From contig NZ_AZUQ01000001.1 in assembly GCF_000527155.1 (NCBI RefSeq), positions 2,804,168 through 2,868,167 of the forward strand: a stretch of 64,000 bases of DNA, written 5' to 3'. The notes below the pieces were generated by a model. That model was given only the letters and a program-made list of their open reading frames with translations. It was not told the origin of the DNA and searched no databases. Made by a program: the position numbers and the translations under genes. This DNA comes from Haloglycomyces albus DSM 45210 (GTDB lineage Bacteria; Actinomycetota; Actinomycetes; Mycobacteriales; Micromonosporaceae). Below are positions 61,581-64,000 of this stretch, piece after piece (position 1 is the first letter of the stretch; every line of letters begins with the position of its first letter).

Positions 61581-62158
61581 GAAGTGGCCTCCACATTCAG
61601 CGAACGCAAGGTCCAGATTCCACTGTGGGCCGTCAGTGTCGTAGCGGTTCCGGGGGCGACGTCAATGCGCCACAAGGAAGCGGTCGGAGCATGCAGAATC
61701 GACAGCAGAGCGGCCTTAATCGGACCGGCGCTCGTAATGACCAGAGTATGACCGGCGTGCGAGGCCAGTTCGGACAGGGCCGCATCGACACGCTCGCTGA
61801 GAGAGGCGAAGGTCTCGCCGTTGGGTGGGGCGTGATCGAAAGGATCGTCCAGCCACCGGCTCATGGCCTCGGAGTCGGTTTCGGCCGCGTGAGCGAGGCT
61901 GTGCCCGCTCCAATCTCCGAAGTCCAACTCCGCCCATCGGCTGTCGACCGTCGGCCGGGTGTATCCGACCAGCTCGGCGGTGTCGAGGCAGCGGGCGGAG
62001 TCGGAAGTGACGACATGATCGGTGACCAATCGGCCGCACCAGTGGGCGACCAGTTCACGGCCCGCTCGATCCAGCGGCTCATTGCTGGGAAAGAGGCTGC
62101 GCCGCGTTGCCGAGGTCGGGCCGTGCCGTAGCAGGGTGACGGTGGAGCGGTGGCTCAT
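61577..62158 (-). CDS. Histidine phosphatase, probable alpha-ribazole phosphatase
   Basis: 193 residues from the ATG at 62158; the longer frame lies in cbtA. Catalytic LLRHGPTSATRRSLFP (phospho-His), Glu in RWAELDFGDWSG, and late His replaced by S in TLVITSAGPIK, where most members have SHGG. Operon place suggests removal of phosphate from alpha-ribazole phosphate or cobalamin phosphate. The lost second His lowers certainty. Confidence 0.82.
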   Translation of the reverse strand: MSHRSTVTLLRHGPTSATRRSLFPSNEPLDRAGRELVAHWCGRLVTDHVVTSDSARCLDTAELVGYTRPTVDSRWAELDFGDWSGHSLAHAAETDSEAMSRWLDDPFDHAPPNGETFASLSERVDAALSELASHAGHTLVITSAGPIKAALLSILHAPTASLWRIDVAPGTATTLTAHSGIWTLRSLNVEATS

Positions 62159-62907
62159 AGTGCGTCGGCCTTCGCGGTTTTCGTTTGTGCGCGTTGCGAG
62201 AGCCACGCGAATATGGTCGTCAGCGCCACCCACAGCAGTAGCTGTGTACCGATGGAGGACAGGCGGAATGACCAGAAGACGTCGGCGGGGAAATCGGCAC
62301 CGCCTGCCGGAGAGGGAAGTAGCAGCCAAGCCGTCCCCAAAACGGCGACCCCCGCTGCCGCCACGGTGATCTGCCGTTGCGGCGGCTCCCATTCCCGAGC
62401 ATGGAGACGCTTGGCCAGCCACCATAGGAACCCCAGGGTGACCGCTCCAATGGCGAGTGTGGCGAAGTAGAGGGCGGTGCGGTTACCGACGGTTCCCGGA
62501 TCACCCACTCCAGGTGGATTGGCGGGATAAACCAGTGCCGGATACAGCACCACCGTGGCGGTAACGGCCGCTCCGACCTTCCATGTCGCGGCCCATTCGT
62601 CACGTGTCGTCAGGCGCGAGCGCGCCAATCCGAAGGCGAGTCCGAAGACGCCGCCGAAGGCCGCTCCGACCAGGGAGGTGGCCACTGGAAGCATGGCCTC
62701 CTGGACGGGACGGGATACCAATTCGTCCTCATGGTCGTGACCTCCGCCCGACTCTTCCGAGCCGTGCGAATGGCCTTCGTCCGATTGCTCTTCGATCTCA
62801 ATGGCCGCGCGCAAGGTAGGCTCACCCGCGGCCCAGGCAAAGAGACCCGACAAGAGCCCAGCAAGAAGTCCCGCCGCGAGTCCGCGGCGGAGATAGTCGG
62901 TGATCAT
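62155..62907 (-). CDS. cbtA: CbtA, predicted cobalt transporter subunit
   Basis: 250 residues with five or six helices (AAGLLAGLLSGLFAWAAG at the start; VGAAVTATVVLYPALVYPAN in the middle). A loop at about 43-62 is rich in His and acid (GHSHGSEESGGGHDHEDE), fit for metal capture. CbtA/CbtB sets are B12-controlled cobalt transporters. Last 4 bases overlap the phosphatase gene. Confidence 0.92.
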   Translation of the reverse strand: MITDYLRRGLAAGLLAGLLSGLFAWAAGEPTLRAAIEIEEQSDEGHSHGSEESGGGHDHEDELVSRPVQEAMLPVATSLVGAAFGGVFGLAFGLARSRLTTRDEWAATWKVGAAVTATVVLYPALVYPANPPGVGDPGTVGNRTALYFATLAIGAVTLGFLWWLAKRLHAREWEPPQRQITVAAAGVAVLGTAWLLLPSPAGGADFPADVFWSFRLSSIGTQLLLWVALTTIFAWLSQRAQTKTAKADAL

Positions 62908-62920
62908 TCGCTATCGGCTC

Positions 62921-63106
62921 CTAGTGGCAAGGAAAGCCGAGAAGGTGGCGGGCATCGTGGAAGGCTTCATGCAGCCACGGTGTTCCACCGGTGAGCGTGC
63001 CCTGTTCGAACGCGACGCCGTAGACGACGGCGGTCAACATGGCAACGGTGAATAGTGAGATGACGAATTCGCGACTGAGGCCAGTCGTCGTATTGAGAGC
63101 AGTCAT
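62921..63106 (-). CDS. cbtB: CbtB, small cobalt transporter subunit
   Basis: 61 residues from the ATG at 63106 with GGAGGA upstream. One helix (FVISLFTVAMLTAVVYGVAF) and the C-terminal signature HEAFHDARHLLGFPCH, whose His and Cys bind metal. First gene after the cobalamin riboswitch, 13 bases before cbtA. Confidence 0.92.
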   Translation of the reverse strand: MTALNTTTGLSREFVISLFTVAMLTAVVYGVAFEQGTLTGGTPWLHEAFHDARHLLGFPCH

Positions 63107-63116
63107 TATTCCTCCA

Positions 63117-63136
63117 CGGGGATAACCTCGTCCCCG
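63117..63136 (-). promoter_or_regulatory. Hairpin next to the cbtB ribosome binding site
   Basis: CGGGGA (minus strand, 63136-63131) pairs with TCCCCG (63122-63117), ending at the ribosome binding site GGAGGA. Possible expression platform of the riboswitch acting at translation start. Confidence 0.45.
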
Positions 63137-63154
63137 AGATCGGGACAACGACGT

Positions 63155-63335
63155 TAGTATCCTGGCTTTCGGATCGTCGCTTCCCCCTCCGCCTTCCCGG
63201 GTCTTCCCAGTGGCGACTCTCTGTCTGGACAGGCTGGGCCTGGAGGAGGAAACTTCCCGAATACAGTGGCGGGACCGCCGCAGATTCGCACTGCGTTCCT
63301 AACAGCCGCTATCAGAGCTTCCATCACTTTACACA
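63155..63335 (-). ncRNA. Cobalamin (adenosylcobalamin) riboswitch
   Basis: On the minus strand the conserved parts run in order: AGGAACGCAGTGCGAATCTGC (trimmed core GGAACGCAGTGCGAATC), GGTCCCGCCACTGT, a long variable arm, GGGAAG, and AAGCCAGGATAC (the B12 box, ending about 63157). It precedes cbtB by about 50 bases and should shut the 20-gene operon when cobalamin is plentiful. No T-rich terminator follows. Confidence 0.94.
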
Positions 63336-63440
63336 CCGACTCGCGGCTTGTAAACCTACGGTAGTGGCGATGGTGAGCTGTGTGGGTTATCGGATGGAGG
63401 TGTGCCGTTTTCCTGGGGAAAGATCGTCTATTGCGCGTTC

Positions 63441-63470
63441 TTGATAAACAGTACGCGCGTACTGTATGGT
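63441..63470 (+). promoter_or_regulatory. Promoter with perfect 18-bp palindromic operator
   Basis: ACAGTACGCGCGTACTGT (63448-63465) is a perfect palindrome filling the spacer between TTGATA (63441-63446) and TATGGT (63465-63470). A dimer bound here would block the promoter of the methyltransferase gene. The regulator is outside the window or unknown. Confidence 0.75.
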
Positions 63471-63497
63471 GGTGTCATCGCAATCGAAAGGAATCAC

Positions 63498-64000
63498 ATG
63501 GACGCCACCAACTTCGGCACCGCGGCCGACCTGTACGACAATGTTCGTCCCACCTACCCGCGTGAGGCGATCGATTACCAACTGGGAACCGACCCGGTGA
63601 CCGTCGCCGATATCGGTGCCGGCACGGGGAAACTGACTCGAATCATTGTCCAAGCTGGACACCGTGTCATCGCCGTCGAGCCCGACTCACGGATGGCCGA
63701 ACAGCTTAGCGGTCAATCGTCCGACGTGCCCGTCCACGTTGCCGGAGCGGAGGAACTGCCGCTGGACGATAATAGTGTCGACGTCGTCACCGCGGGACAG
63801 TCCTTCCACTGGTTCGATAACGACACCGCGCTGCGGGAGATCCGGAGGGTACTGAACCCGGATGGAGTCTTCGCGCCGATCTGGAACATCCGCGATGAAA
63901 GCGTCTCCTGGGTGGCGGCATTGTCGGAGATCATCGGGCGCTCCAACGCCGAATACCTCGCTTCACATATCGCCGACGACAGCGACTACTTCGAACCGCA
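63498..64000 (+). CDS. Class I SAM-dependent methyltransferase, C-terminus cut by window edge
   Basis: 167 codons from the ATG at 63498 (GAAAGGA upstream) to the window end. It begins MDATNFGTAADLYDNVRPTY, typical of the UbiE/Methyltransf_11 group, with motif I VADIGAGTGKLTRII, acidic VIAVEPDSRM, and FHWFDNDTALREIRRVLNPDG. Substrate unknown. Expression is probably controlled through the palindrome in its promoter. Confidence 0.9.
   Translation, partial: MDATNFGTAADLYDNVRPTYPREAIDYQLGTDPVTVADIGAGTGKLTRIIVQAGHRVIAVEPDSRMAEQLSGQSSDVPVHVAGAEELPLDDNSVDVVTAGQSFHWFDNDTALREIRRVLNPDGVFAPIWNIRDESVSWVAALSEIIGRSNAEYLASHIADDSDYFEP

Noticed and set aside
63154-63336. Minus-strand 60-codon frame upstream of cbtB
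   Set aside because: It lies wholly inside the cobalamin riboswitch, whose conserved elements explain the sequence.

Overview
The window is GC-rich chromosomal DNA from a filamentous-type actinomycete. The lineage markers are an SsgB-like sporulation regulator, a mycothiol-dependent DinB-type enzyme, a subtilisin-inhibitor-like protein, and the block moxR - DUF58 - VWA - fabG - inhA - ferrochelatase - nfeD - SPFH, which is laid out as in mycobacteria and their relatives. The moderate GC and gene content would suit a Glycomycetaceae-like member, but that placement is inference. No insertion sequence, prophage, integrase or CRISPR array was seen.

Layout. 1-8.1 kb: the 3' part of the window edge cuts a phosphoketolase gene on the minus strand; tRNA-Gly, three unassigned small or secreted proteins and a pta-ackA operon follow. 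Together these form a phosphoketolase / acetyl-phosphate / acetate route. 8.2-13 kb: SsgB-like protein, O-methyltransferase, CutA, a serpin, and hisE-hisG. 13-16 kb (minus): two bacterial-PH membrane proteins, a small Cys-rich protein and a hydrolase. 16-23.5 kb (plus): the MoxR/VWA block, then mycolate-type fatty-acid reductases, ferrochelatase, NfeD and SPFH. 23.5-26.5 kb: an SpoU/TrmH methyltransferase whose reading frame never stops where the domain ends and runs antisense through the next gene. 26.7-33.7 kb: tRNA-Leu and mostly single genes (lipoprotein, protease inhibitor, SCP2, BNR-repeat protein plus MoaD-like protein, HAD, mycothiol enzyme, sulfotransferase). 34.3-37.4 kb: a TPP riboswitch drives the ykoE-ykoD-ykoC ECF transporter, back to back with a tiny minus-strand unit that encodes a 15-residue leader-like peptide followed at once by an intrinsic terminator. 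37.5-40.4 kb: DUF1269, DUF5993, DsbB-like protein, and a TetR regulator with a hydrolase.

40.4-63.4 kb (minus) is one very compact cobalamin operon of 20 genes. It starts with a cobalamin riboswitch and runs cbtB, cbtA, phosphatase, cbiB, cobQ, cobN, chlID, cobO, cobB, cobI, cobM, cbiD, cobL, cbiG-cobJ, ferredoxin, cobH, cbiX, cobU-cobC, cobT, cobS. Most neighbouring genes overlap or are separated by a few bases. It covers corrin ring methylation and contraction, cobalt uptake and insertion, amidation, adenosylation and lower-ligand attachment. It mixes enzymes of the oxygen-dependent (CobN, CobH naming) and oxygen-independent (CbiD, CbiG, CbiX) routes. No cobK/cbiJ, cobG/cobZ or cobA was seen here. 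The window ends inside a methyltransferase gene whose promoter carries a perfect 18-bp palindrome.

A recurring feature is a TANNNT box placed 6-7 bases before the start codon with no ribosome binding site, which points to frequent leaderless mRNAs. The most interesting unexplained piece is the minus-strand leader-peptide/terminator unit at 34.29-34.40 kb and the gene-poor 600 bases downstream of it.
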